From contig NZ_SLUB01000036.1 of the NCBI RefSeq assembly GCF_004799755.1, positions 1 through 44,335 on the forward strand: a stretch of 44,335 nt of DNA, in the 5' to 3' direction. Origin of the DNA: Bacillus timonensis (GTDB taxonomy: Bacteria; Bacillota; Bacilli; Bacillales; Bacillaceae_L). Under the pieces are notes generated by a model that worked only from the letters and a program-made list of their open reading frames with translations, was not told where the DNA came from and did no database searches. The stretch's first letter is position 1. Each line of letters starts with the position of its first letter. The translations under genes were made by a program, and so were the position numbers. Shown piece by piece: positions 8,502-16,992 of the stretch.

Positions 8502-10366
8502 CTTAAGTACCCCCCTGTCAGTGCTACAACGAGAAGTAAAATGGCTAATCCCACAAAGGCAACGGATGTGTACATTTGTACCTGGCCATTTTGAAGCTTA
8601 GCACCAAGCTTTCCGATTCCCTGTGTAGCCTGGGCCACACCTTTTACAATGCCACCAACTAAAAATTCATCGATATAGCGAAGGAATAAACTAAATACCT
8701 TTGTCACATAAACAACAGTCATGTTGTAAAACTCATCAATAAAATATTTGTTGTAAACGATGCTATACATGATGGGTGCGCGAGAACTGAAAAAGTCTCT
8801 TGAAATTGATTTTCTTTGATACATCGCATAGGCAAGTAAGATACCAAATAGAGATACGAAAGTTGCAACTGCCACAATCCAACCTGGTCCTTCTATATGG
8901 CCCGGTCCGTATAAATTCGTCCCTTCTGTTAACCAGTCCCCTAAAAACGTTCCAAACCAAGGTGTATTCACATAACCCGCTACAACAGCAAGGACACCTA
9001 GAACAATCATTGGAATCGTCATTGAACTTGGTGACTCTTTCACATTTGTTTGGTTGCCTCTTACCTCACCAGTGAAGACCATAAAGAACAAACGGAACAT
9101 ATAAAATGCGGTAAAGAACGCTGCAAGTACTGCTAACCAGAACAATACGTAATTCCCTTGTACCCAGGTTGCAAGTAAGATTTCATCCTTACTGAAGAAT
9201 CCTGAGAAAAGCGGAACACCACTGATGGCTAAGGTTCCAATTAAGAACAACGGACCTGTAATGCGAAGCTTTTTCCATAATCCGCCCATTTCTTCGATGT
9301 TCTGAGTATGGACGGCATGAATTACACTACCCGCTGCTAAAAACAGCAAAGCTTTAAAGAAAGCATGTGTCATTAAGTGGAATACCCCTGCAACATAGCC
9401 AGCAGATCCTAACGCAAGCATCATGTAGCCGAGCTGACTCACGGTGGAGTAGGCAAGAACACGTTTGATATCCTTTTGGGCTAAGCCAATAGTTGCTGCA
9501 AAAATAGCCGTAATGCCACCAATCACAGCCACTGTCATCATCGCCGCATGGCTTGCTGCAAATAACGGGAACGTTGTTGCCACCAAATAAACTCCTGCTG
9601 CAACCATCGTAGCCGCGTGAATTAAAGCTGATACAGGTGTCGGACCTTCCATCGCATCCGGCAACCATGTGTGAAGTGGAAATTGACCTGATTTACCAAC
9701 GGCTCCCACAAAAATTAAAATGGCGGTTAAGGTAATCATGGTTGATGAAATTTCCCCAGCGCCAACGGCTTCAAAAATTTTATCATATTCAAAGCTACCA
9801 ACTTGCCAGAATAATAGAATCATCCCGATTAATAGACCAACATCCCCGATTCGCGTCATAATAAACGCTTTTTTCGCGGCAGCCTTTGCTTCTTCCTTAT
9901 AAAAGTAGAAACCAATTAATAGAAATGAACCGAGTCCAACAAGCTCCCAGAAAATATACGTTTGCAGTAGGTTTGGTGAGATCACCAAGCCTAGCATTGC
10001 AAAGGTAAATAATCCAAGGTACGCATAAAATACAGGAAAGCGTTCATCCCCTTGCATATACCCTTTGGAATACATATGTACTAAAAAGCTAACAAGTGAT
10101 ACTACCACTAACATAAGTGCATTTAATTGATTGACTTCAAACCCCGCTGTTAAGTGAACATCCCCAATTGATAACCACATGCTCTCATATTTGAATGTTG
10201 GATTCCCGAGTCTTGCCACGAGAACCAACACCGAGTAGACGAATGAGACAAACGTTAGCAGAATGCCAATATAGGCACTCGACTCCTTCATTCGTTTACC
10301 GAATATAAGAAGGAACAAAAAAGAGATAAGCGGGAAAAGCGGTATGATCCATGCATTTTCCATCAT
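8498..10366 (-). CDS. nuoL: NADH-quinone oxidoreductase subunit L
   Basis: A 622-residue distal antiporter-like subunit carrying the long lateral helix at its C-terminus. It shows VGLGSFLLIGFYF, KSGQFPLHTWLPDAMEGPTP and LAYSTVSQLGYMMLALG, typical of NuoL. The frame is open to 10426, but the ATG pair at 10366/10363 gives MMENAWIIPLFPLI, has AGAAGGGGA upstream and matches the usual N-terminus. The gene begins shortly after the nuoK stop. The C-terminal stretch after residue 550 (YNKYFIDEFYNMTVVYV) fits the traversing amphipathic helix region. Confidence 0.95.
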   Translation of the reverse strand: MMENAWIIPLFPLISFLFLLIFGKRMKESSAYIGILLTFVSFVYSVLVLVARLGNPTFKYESMWLSIGDVHLTAGFEVNQLNALMLVVVSLVSFLVHMYSKGYMQGDERFPVFYAYLGLFTFAMLGLVISPNLLQTYIFWELVGLGSFLLIGFYFYKEEAKAAAKKAFIMTRIGDVGLLIGMILLFWQVGSFEYDKIFEAVGAGEISSTMITLTAILIFVGAVGKSGQFPLHTWLPDAMEGPTPVSALIHAATMVAAGVYLVATTFPLFAASHAAMMTVAVIGGITAIFAATIGLAQKDIKRVLAYSTVSQLGYMMLALGSAGYVAGVFHLMTHAFFKALLFLAAGSVIHAVHTQNIEEMGGLWKKLRITGPLFLIGTLAISGVPLFSGFFSKDEILLATWVQGNYVLFWLAVLAAFFTAFYMFRLFFMVFTGEVRGNQTNVKESPSSMTIPMIVLGVLAVVAGYVNTPWFGTFLGDWLTEGTNLYGPGHIEGPGWIVAVATFVSLFGILLAYAMYQRKSISRDFFSSRAPIMYSIVYNKYFIDEFYNMTVVYVTKVFSLFLRYIDEFLVGGIVKGVAQATQGIGKLGAKLQNGQVQMYTSVAFVGLAILLLVVALTGGYLR

Positions 10367-10440
10367 CGTATCACAATCCCCTTCTTGGATCTTTACGTTA
10401 AAGGCAAGCGAAACTCCCAAGCCCACCGCCTTTACCGGTT

Positions 10441-10755
10441 TTAATGTTTCATCGTATTCATTTCATCGATGTTTACTGTACGTTTATTGCGGTATAGTGC
10501 CATCAGGATCGCTAGACCCACAGCAAATTCAGCTGCCGCTATGGCGATTGTAAACAATGCAAAAATTTGCCCGGTAATGCCTGGGGCCATTCCATATTTA
10601 CTAAAAGCTACAAAATTAATATTCACGGCATTCAACATCAACTCAACAGAAATCAAGACAATCACAGTATTTCTTTTTGTGAATGCGCCATATAGGCCGA
10701 TACAAAATAAAATTAACGCTAGGACCAGGTAGGCTGCTAATGGAATTGAACTCAT
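10441..10755 (-). CDS. nuoK: NADH-quinone oxidoreductase subunit K
   Basis: A 104-residue three-helix subunit of the complex I membrane arm (ND4L homolog). Conserved buried glutamates are seen in [17 protein letters not shown] and [14 protein letters not shown]. Start and nuoJ stop overlap by four bases. Length is normal for the family. Confidence 0.95.
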   Translation of the reverse strand: MSSIPLAAYLVLALILFCIGLYGAFTKRNTVIVLISVELMLNAVNINFVAFSKYGMAPGITGQIFALFTIAIAAAEFAVGLAILMALYRNKRTVNIDEMNTMKH

Positions 10756-11267
10756 TCCTCATTCGCCTCCTCTTCATTGTCTTTCTTCGCCAAGATGATT
10801 GCCCCTATTAACGCGACAAGCAACACAACAGAGGTTAATTCAAATGGAATGACATACTTTGCAAAAAGCTCGATTCCAATTTTTTCAGTATTGTTGACAT
10901 GAAGTTCAGTTGCTTGCCCGCCAAAATCCAAGTCGTAAATGCCGAGATACACGGAAACACCAAATGCAAGAATCCCAAAAACAACAAGCAGCGTTCTACC
11001 TCGACTAGCCTTTGGCTCGCTTGTGTCATTGTGCTTCGTGAGCATGATTCCAAAGAGCATTAAAATGGTAATGGCTCCTGAATAAATCAAGACCTGTACA
11101 GCTGCAACAAATTCCGCATGAAGCATCACGTACAATCCTGCGATACTAATAAAGGTGAATACAAGTGCGATAACCATATGTATGACCCTTTGGAGGTTCA
11201 GCATCAATATACCGCCGCCAATCGCACTAATTGCAAGGACTATGAATGCTAAAAATTCTCCGGTCAC
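10752..11267 (-). CDS. nuoJ: NADH-quinone oxidoreductase subunit J
   Basis: A 171-residue subunit (ND6 homolog) with five membrane helices. The motif [20 protein letters not shown] in helix 3 marks the region whose pi-bulge takes part in coupling. It is four-base coupled with nuoI upstream and nuoK downstream. The acidic C-terminal tail ([11 protein letters not shown]) is short. Confidence 0.95.
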   Translation of the reverse strand: MTGEFLAFIVLAISAIGGGILMLNLQRVIHMVIALVFTFISIAGLYVMLHAEFVAAVQVLIYSGAITILMLFGIMLTKHNDTSEPKASRGRTLLVVFGILAFGVSVYLGIYDLDFGGQATELHVNNTEKIGIELFAKYVIPFELTSVVLLVALIGAIILAKKDNEEEANEE

Positions 11268-11683
11268 ACTTTATTCTCCTTCCTTACGTTCGTATCGTTT
11301 TCATCTAACCACTCAAGATTTTTAAACAAATCATCACGACTATATTCTGCAAGTTCAAAGTTGTTTGTCATGACAATGGCTTCTGTCGGACAAACCTCTG
11401 TGCAAAGATCACATAGAATACAGATTTCAAAGTTGATGTCATACGTATCAATGATTTTCCCTTTTTTGGTTGGATCAGGGTGTTTTTTCCCGGTTAACTG
11501 GATACAATCGGTTGGACAAATGTTGGCGCATTGATTACATACAATACATTTTTCCGGATAAAATTTTTGAATACCACGAAAGCGATCTGGCAGTGGCAGT
11601 GGTTCATTCGGATAATCATATGTGACTTTTTTATAGGTTAATTGATTAAGGGTGTACTTCATCCCTTTTAGTAAGCCAAACAT
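11264..11683 (-). CDS. nuoI: NADH-quinone oxidoreductase subunit I, 2x[4Fe-4S]
   Basis: A 139-residue ferredoxin-like subunit that passes electrons through clusters N6a and N6b towards NuoB. Two CxxCxxCxxxCP motifs are complete: C46, C49, C52, C56 and C88, C91, C94, C98. GGGGTGAC lies before the ATG. In this operon it is, with NuoB, the only cluster-carrying subunit left, since NuoE, F and G are not encoded. It is therefore the likely entry point for electrons from an unidentified donor (inference). Confidence 0.96.
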   Translation of the reverse strand: MFGLLKGMKYTLNQLTYKKVTYDYPNEPLPLPDRFRGIQKFYPEKCIVCNQCANICPTDCIQLTGKKHPDPTKKGKIIDTYDINFEICILCDLCTEVCPTEAIVMTNNFELAEYSRDDLFKNLEWLDENDTNVRKENKV

Positions 11684-11713
11684 AGTTTGTCACCCCTTTA
11701 TTAGGTAGTTACT

Positions 11714-12715
11714 CTAGAAAAATAATTCCTTAATTAAAGCCGATAAGAAAATGTTGGCTAACGCGATTGGAAGTAGAACCTTCCAGCCGAATTCCATCAA
11801 TCTGTCCGCACGTAGACGCGGGAATGTAGAACGGAACCAGATTAAGACAAAGATCACCAAGCTAAATTTCAAGGAGAACCAAACTGCACCTGGTATAAAA
11901 TCTAGGAATAAAACAGGCTTCCATCCCCCTAAGAAAAGGACAGTCGTTAACGCAGCCATCGCAAACATATACACATATTCTGCCAGCATAAAGAAGGCCC
12001 ATCTAAATCCTGAGTACTCAATATGGAAACCAGCGACAATCTCTGATTCTGCCTCAGGTAAGTCAAACGGTACACGATTGAGCTCCGCGACAGATGCGAT
12101 AAAAAAGACAATAAAGGCAATCGGCTGTGCAAAAATAAACCAAACCTTATCCTGGGCTTCAACGATATCCGATAGGTTTAAGCTACCCGATAATAAAATA
12201 ACTCCGATTACTGACATTACGAGTGGAATCTCATAGGAAATCATCTGTGCTGCTGCACGCATTCCTCCCATAAGGGCATATTTGTTATTCGATGCCCAAC
12301 CACCTGCAGCAATTCCGATCGTCGTAAGACCAGATACAGCAATATAATAAAGTAAGCCCACACCAATATCTGCAAACTTATAACTATCCGTGAACGGAAG
12401 GACTGCGACAACCATGAAGGCTGGAGCAAATGCAATCACAGGGGCGATAATAAATAATGGGCGGTCCGCAACCTTCGGAATCACGTCTTCTTTTATAAGT
12501 AGCTTTAGGACGTCAGCTACTGTTTGTAAAAGTCCCCAACGTCCACCAACCTGATTTGGACCCATACGCGCTTGCATAAATCCCATGACTTTCCGTTCCG
12601 CAAGAATTCCATATGTTACGAAACCTAAGATGACAAAAAGTAGGACGGTAGCAAGTAAAAAGAAAATACCAAAATTCAGCCAACTCGGAGGTGAATTTAG
12701 TAGGTTTTCAATCAT
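11714..12715 (-). CDS. nuoH: NADH-quinone oxidoreductase subunit H
   Basis: A 333-residue subunit (ND1 homolog) with eight membrane helices that forms much of the quinone chamber. Family marks are ERKVMGFMQARMGPNQVG and the acidic loop FDLPEAESEIVAGFHIEYSG. The ATG shares its A with the nuoD stop (TAATG). About 30 bases separate it from nuoI. Confidence 0.96.
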   Translation of the reverse strand: MIENLLNSPPSWLNFGIFFLLATVLLFVILGFVTYGILAERKVMGFMQARMGPNQVGGRWGLLQTVADVLKLLIKEDVIPKVADRPLFIIAPVIAFAPAFMVVAVLPFTDSYKFADIGVGLLYYIAVSGLTTIGIAAGGWASNNKYALMGGMRAAAQMISYEIPLVMSVIGVILLSGSLNLSDIVEAQDKVWFIFAQPIAFIVFFIASVAELNRVPFDLPEAESEIVAGFHIEYSGFRWAFFMLAEYVYMFAMAALTTVLFLGGWKPVLFLDFIPGAVWFSLKFSLVIFVLIWFRSTFPRLRADRLMEFGWKVLLPIALANIFLSALIKELFF

Positions 12716-13815
12716 TAACCATCAACCTCCCCAAGGACGATGTCTATCGCACCTAAGATTGCAATCAAGTTTGCCATATTTTCTCCCTTTAAAAGCTTCG
12801 GAAGGATTTGGAGATTGTAAAAGGACGGTCGTCTAAATTTCAAACGATATGGTTCTTTTTTTCCATCACTCGAAATATAGCAGCCAATTTCCCCACGTGG
12901 TGATTCAATGCGTACATATGCCTCACCCTTAGGCGCTTTAATGATTTTCGGAACCTTTGCCATAATTGGTCCTTCTTCGGGGAATTGTTCTACCGCCTGT
13001 TCCACAATTTTTAGAGATTCCTCAATCTCTGCCATGCGGCAGTGATAGCGTGCCCATGCATCTCCTCCATCCCTTGTTGGCACTTCAAAGTCAAAACGGT
13101 CATAGATGGAATATGGCTCATCTTTTCGGAGATCCCATTTCACTCCTGTACAACGAAGGTTCGTACCACTCAAGGAATAATTCAACGCATCTTCCTTCGT
13201 GTACTTTCCAACCCCAATCACACGGTCACGGAAAATTTCATTTCCTGTAACGAGCTGGTGGTATCCAGGAAGTTGTGATCTCATATAAGGAACAAATTCT
13301 TTTACTTTTTCGATCCATCCCTCAGGCGCATCCCATTTAACCCCACCTACACGCATGTAGTTAAACGTAAGCCTAGCTCCAGATAGTTCATTTAGTAGAT
13401 TGATAATCATTTCTCTTTCTCGAAACGCATAGAGAAATGGCGTTGTTGCTCCAATATCAAGCAAATATGTTCCCCACCACACAAGGTGGCTCGCAATCCG
13501 ACCCAATTCCATCGCCAGGATGCGCAAATACTCCGCCCTCTCTGGAACCTCAATGTCCATCATTGTTTCTACCGCGTGACAAAGTACATAGTTATTCGTC
13601 ATCGCCGATAAATAATCCATTCGGTCTGTGTACGGAATAATTTGCGTGTATTGTAAATCCTCAGCAAGCTTTTCAGTACCACGGTGAAGATATCCAATTA
13701 CAGGTGTAGCCTCCTTGAGGATTTCTCCGTCAATTTTTACGACAAGACGGAATACTCCGTGTGTACTTGGATGCTGTGGCCCTACATTTAGGAGCATTTC
13801 TTCTGTACGAATCAT
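12715..13815 (-). CDS. nuoD: NADH-quinone oxidoreductase subunit D
   Basis: A 366-residue 49-kDa-type subunit that forms the quinone-binding pocket with NuoB. It starts with LLNVGPQHPSTHGVFRL, whose conserved His and downstream Tyr contact the quinone headgroup, and contains ESPRGEIGCYISSDGKKEPYR. It is a separate protein, not fused to NuoC as in enterobacteria. Three bases separate it from nuoC. Confidence 0.96.
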   Translation of the reverse strand: MIRTEEMLLNVGPQHPSTHGVFRLVVKIDGEILKEATPVIGYLHRGTEKLAEDLQYTQIIPYTDRMDYLSAMTNNYVLCHAVETMMDIEVPERAEYLRILAMELGRIASHLVWWGTYLLDIGATTPFLYAFREREMIINLLNELSGARLTFNYMRVGGVKWDAPEGWIEKVKEFVPYMRSQLPGYHQLVTGNEIFRDRVIGVGKYTKEDALNYSLSGTNLRCTGVKWDLRKDEPYSIYDRFDFEVPTRDGGDAWARYHCRMAEIEESLKIVEQAVEQFPEEGPIMAKVPKIIKAPKGEAYVRIESPRGEIGCYISSDGKKEPYRLKFRRPSFYNLQILPKLLKGENMANLIAILGAIDIVLGEVDG

Positions 13816-13818
13816 ATG

Positions 13819-15213
13819 CTACACCTCCACATCATACGGTTCATAATCTTTTCTAAGTGGATACCCCACCCAGTCATCCGGTAATAGGATTCGTGTTAAG
13901 TTTGGATGTCCAGTAAAAGTGATGCCGAGCAAATCATACGCTTCACGCTCTGGCCAATTTGCCCCTTCCCATAAAGGCTGCAAGGATGCAGTTGTTGGCT
14001 CATCACGGTCAAGCTTAACCTTTAACGCAACAGATTGACGGTTTTTATATGAGAATAAGTGAACATATACTTCCATATGCGTCTGGAAGTCGGTTCCATG
14101 CAGTTCTGAAAGGTAATCGAACCCAAGCTGTTCATTAAACTTCAAAAACTGTGCAATCTTAAAATATGTATCTGGTTTTGCAACAAGTGTGGGCACGTCT
14201 TTTGAGAGTGAATTAATATACGAATCTTCTAAAACGTCTTCCCCTAGGTGTTCCGTGATTACTTTCACGTACTTATCTAAATATTTTTGGTTTGGAGATG
14301 GTGTTGCCTCTTCGACTTCTTCTGGCTCTCCGCCTGCAGCGGCCTTAGCTCTCGCTGCTGCAGCTGCCTTCGCTTTTGCCGCCGCGATGGCTTTTGCCTT
14401 TTCCTTGGCAAGATCGTCTGCTCCGCCAGCACCAGCTGCTGCTTTCGCTTTCGCCGCGGCCGCTGCCTTTGCCTTTGCGGCTGCTACCGCCTTCGCTTTC
14501 GCTTTTGCCAACTCGTCATCGTCCGAACTGGTCCCTGCCTTTTCTGCAGCCTTCTGCTTCGCTAGTGCTGCGGCCTTTGCCTTCGCCGCTGCAACGGCTT
14601 TAGCTTTTGCCGTAGCCAAGTCGTCGTCTGACCCTGCTCCAGCCTTTTCTGCCGCCTTCTGCTTTGCTAGTGCTGCGGCCTTCGCCTTAGCTGCTGCCGC
14701 GGCTTTTGCTTTAGCTGATGCTTTATCATCTGCCTCCGACGTTTCTCCCGATGACGCTTCTGCTGCTTTTTGCTTTGCTAGCGCTGCGGCCTTCGCCTTG
14801 GCTGCTGCCGCGGCTTTCGCTTTCGCTGTTGCTTTATCATCTGCCTCCGACGTTTCTCCCGATGACGCTTCTGCAGCCTTTTGCTTTGCTAGCGCTGCGG
14901 CCTTCGCCTTAGCTGCTGCCGCGGCTTTTTGCTTGGCTATATCCACATCGCCCTCTTCTGACGATTCTGAATTTTTGTCAGCCTCTGCTGCCTCTTCAGC
15001 CTGCTGTTTTGCTTTTTGCTTCGCTAATGCCGCTGCCTTTGCCTTTGCGGCTGCTGCCGCTTTTGCCTTCGCAATATCTATATTTTCTTCCTTTGATTCA
15101 TCTTCACTCTTCGCTTCAACCGCCTGTTTTTCAGCTAGTCGCTTTCGTGCGGCTTCCTTTGCTTTCTCAGCAGCCTCACGCTTAAGTTGTTCAAGGTCTT
15201 TTTCTTCGCTCAC
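13819..15213 (-). CDS. nuoC: NADH-quinone oxidoreductase subunit C with Ala/Lys repeat extension
   Basis: A 464-residue protein in two very different parts. Residues 306-464 are the NuoC (30-kDa) domain, with the signature ERE-YDLLGITFTGHPNLTR and PLRKDYEP. Residues 1-305 are low-complexity and highly charged. Seven blocks of AKAKAAAAAKAKAAALAKQK type start near residues 47, 92, 128, 165, 199, 235 and 268. They are separated by acidic linkers such as SSGETSEADDK. Two central units are nearly identical copies of 37 residues (111 bp; see the repeat entry). The extension predicts long alpha-helices with alternating charge. Ordinary NuoC is about 150-220 residues. The antisense 358-codon frame here is a by-product of the GC-rich repeats. 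The ATG has AGAAGGTGA upstream. Confidence 0.94.
   Translation of the reverse strand: MSEEKDLEQLKREAAEKAKEAARKRLAEKQAVEAKSEDESKEENIDIAKAKAAAAAKAKAAALAKQKAKQQAEEAAEADKNSESSEEGDVDIAKQKAAAAAKAKAAALAKQKAAEASSGETSEADDKATAKAKAAAAAKAKAAALAKQKAAEASSGETSEADDKASAKAKAAAAAKAKAAALAKQKAAEKAGAGSDDDLATAKAKAVAAAKAKAAALAKQKAAEKAGTSSDDDELAKAKAKAVAAAKAKAAAAAKAKAAAGAGGADDLAKEKAKAIAAAKAKAAAAARAKAAAGGEPEEVEEATPSPNQKYLDKYVKVITEHLGEDVLEDSYINSLSKDVPTLVAKPDTYFKIAQFLKFNEQLGFDYLSELHGTDFQTHMEVYVHLFSYKNRQSVALKVKLDRDEPTTASLQPLWEGANWPEREAYDLLGITFTGHPNLTRILLPDDWVGYPLRKDYEPYDVEV
14310..15080 (-). repeat. In-frame repeats in nuoC 5' half
   Basis: GC-rich in-frame repeats code for the Ala/Lys blocks of NuoC. The best pair are 111-bp copies around 14721-14831 and 14832-14942, which differ at only a few positions. 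The other units have drifted in length and codon choice. Local base composition is much richer in GC than the flanking genes. Confidence 0.85.
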
Positions 15214-15214
15214 G

Positions 15215-15727
15215 CTAAATCACCTTCTTCCCCGTTTTAGCCTCATAGCGAATCTTCTCTCTTAATTTATTAATCCCGTAAATGAGAGCAGCTGGATTTG
15301 GAGGACAACCAGGAATGTACACATCAACCGGTACAATTTGGTCAACTCCTTTAACAACCGCATACGATTTCACATAAGGCCCCCCTGCAGTTGCACAAGA
15401 CCCCATCGCAATTACCCATTTTGGCTCAGGCATTTGATCATACAATCTCTTTAAAACTGGAGCCATTTTCTTCGTCACCGTTCCCGACACAATCATACAA
15501 TCCGACTGACGAGGAGACGTACGGAAAAAGGAACCGAAACGATCTAAATCATAGTGAGAAGAACCTGTCCCCATCATTTCAATCGCACAACAAGCCAGAC
15601 CAAATGTAAGTGGCCACAACGAATTACTTCGTGCCCAACCCTTCACCTGCTCCAGCGTCGTCAAAAATACACTTCTCTTTAACTCTTCCATCTCTAAATC
15701 TGAAATACCATCCATTTTTAAATCCAT
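15215..15727 (-). CDS. nuoB: NADH-quinone oxidoreductase subunit B
   Basis: A 170-residue PSST-type subunit carrying the terminal cluster N2, which reduces quinone. The four ligands are visible: C46 and C47 in [13 protein letters not shown]111 in GSCATAGG and C141 in YIPGCPPNP. The frame opens at 15748, but ATG 15727 has AAGGGCG eight bases upstream and gives a standard N-terminus. It overlaps the 3' end of nuoA. Confidence 0.95.
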   Translation of the reverse strand: MDLKMDGISDLEMEELKRSVFLTTLEQVKGWARSNSLWPLTFGLACCAIEMMGTGSSHYDLDRFGSFFRTSPRQSDCMIVSGTVTKKMAPVLKRLYDQMPEPKWVIAMGSCATAGGPYVKSYAVVKGVDQIVPVDVYIPGCPPNPAALIYGINKLREKIRYEAKTGKKVI

Positions 15728-16095
15728 TTTAACACGCCCTTCTTCCAAGCATATACTAAGCCGATAACGAGCATTACAACGAAAATAAACATCTCAACTA
15801 CTGCGAAAATTCCAAGTTTTTCGTAGGCAACCGCCCATGGATATAAAAATACAGTCTCCACATCAAAAATGACAAACAATAGCGCAAAAATATAATAACG
15901 TACATTAAACTGTACCCGAGAATCATGGAATGGCTCAATCCCGCTCTCATATGTAGTAGCCTTCTCCTCACTAGGAGCATGTGGACGAAGCAACTTCCCC
16001 AGAAACAACGCCACAATCGGGAGTAAAATACCCAACAACAAGAAGACAAACACAATCATGTAACTATTCAAATACTGATTCAAAAGATCCTCCAT
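15718..16095 (-). CDS. nuoA: NADH-quinone oxidoreductase subunit A
   Basis: A 125-residue subunit (ND3 homolog) with three membrane helices. The loop [21 protein letters not shown] between helices 1 and 2, and [15 protein letters not shown], are family signatures. It is the first gene of the operon; GGAGGGGG stands before the ATG. A promoter at 16157-16186 lies within 90 bases upstream, next to the four-way-junction element. Confidence 0.95.
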   Translation of the reverse strand: MEDLLNQYLNSYMIVFVFLLLGILLPIVALFLGKLLRPHAPSEEKATTYESGIEPFHDSRVQFNVRYYIFALLFVIFDVETVFLYPWAVAYEKLGIFAVVEMFIFVVMLVIGLVYAWKKGVLKWI

Positions 16096-16156
16096 GCAGC
16101 CCCCTCCGATATCCCCAACATTTTATTAACAAAATATTATAAATGTAACCGAATTC

Positions 16157-16186
16157 ATTATAGCACTTTTCCCAACCAAGTGTCGA
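16157..16186 (-). promoter_or_regulatory. Probable sigma-A promoter of the nuo operon
   Basis: On the minus strand TCGACA (16186-16181) and TATAAT (16162-16157) are separated by 18 bp. The -35 hexamer lies inside the left terminal inverted repeat of the 208-bp cloverleaf element. Transcription would start near 16150, leaving a leader of about 55 bases. Confidence 0.6.
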
Positions 16187-16382
16187 CCAAACCTGCCACT
16201 TATTCTACGAAATTACCATTTCTGACAAATGGGGAAAAAACAGGCTGGGAAAGCCCGCTTTCCCTAGCCATTTTTTCCTCATTTGCAGTTTCAGCCATAG
16301 CTGAAATGATGAAACCATAGTTTCATCAAAATGGTAATTTCCCCATTTCAAAGAACTAAGACCCAGATGGTCGACACTTGGT
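16175..16382. repeat. 208-bp four-way-junction element with 15-bp terminal inverted repeats
   Basis: ACCAAGTGTCGACCA (16175-16189) and its exact complement TGGTCGACACTTGGT (16368-16382) bound the element. Inside, AAATTACCATTT (16210-16221) pairs with AAATGGTAATTT (16329-16340). That closing stem encloses three hairpins with almost no unpaired bases: 16226-16285 (27 pairs, one GU, a small internal loop and a one-base bulge), 16289-16306 (7 bp, loop CATA) and 16307-16328 (9 bp, loop CATA). No frame is coding. It could be a MITE-like mobile element, a structured RNA, or a cruciform-forming regulatory site upstream of nuoA. Confidence 0.8.
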
Positions 16383-16489
16383 CCCCCCTTTTAGCCAAAA
16401 AGGCCGCAGGCGTTTTTTTGGCGTACTCCCCATTTCTTCAACATAAAAATATTCGTAACGAAGTTACGCCCACCAATAAGTTTTTTATA

Positions 16490-16800
16490 TTCATACCATC
16501 ACTCATTCGATTTATCTCCCCTGATGGTACATTTAACCCTTTTTCATACCCTCACCCGATCGATTTCCACCTCTCGAGGGTACGATTAGCCCTTTTTCGT
16601 ACCCTCACCCTTTCGACTACCACCTCTCGAGGGTACGATTAGCCCTTTTTCGTACCCTCACCCTTTCGACTACCACCTCTCGAGGGTACGATTAGCCCTT
16701 TTTCGTACCCTCACCCTTTCGACTACCACCTCCCGAGGGTACGATTAACCCTTTTTCATACCTCACCTGCTCGACTTCAGCCCCTCGATGGCAAGATTAC
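16490..16800. repeat. 53-bp tandem hairpin repeat array, about 6 units
   Basis: Units start at 16523, 16576, 16629, 16682, 16735 and 16787; spacing is 53, 53, 53, 53 and 52. The unit reads GAGGGTACGATTAGCCCTTT then TTCGTACCCTCACCCTTTCG and ACTACCACCTCTC. GAGGGTACGA pairs with TCGTACCCTC around an 11-base loop. The end units are diverged. It lies between the 3' end of the DUF4179 gene and the nuo upstream element. Confidence 0.85.
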
Positions 16801-16949
16801 ACCTCTAGAAACCTACTAACTAAATACAAAATACATCCACGCCCCCAATAACCTCTCAGCCTAAAATTACAAATATCATCTACACTAATAACCTATTGTC
16901 CAATAACAAAAATTATCAGCCATAATTCAAAATTATGGTCCAAAAACGA

Positions 16950-16974
16950 AAAAAGGACTACATATAAGTAGTCC
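16950..16974 (-). terminator. Terminator of the DUF4179 gene
   Basis: On the minus strand GGACTAC and GTAGTCC enclose TTATAT and are followed by TTTTTT, about 20 bases after the stop codon. Confidence 0.85.
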
Positions 16975-16992
16975 AAACTCACAAACTCACAC

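Noticed and set aside
14189-15265. Plus-strand 358-codon open frame
   Set aside because: It is the antisense of the repetitive GC-rich nuoC extension; its Ala/Phe/Ser monotony comes from the repeats, and nuoC on the other strand has clear family motifs.
16210-16340. tRNA gene (cloverleaf shape)
   Set aside because: Stem lengths and loops are wrong: a 12-bp closing stem, a 27-pair arm, CATA tetraloops, and no T-loop or anticodon features.
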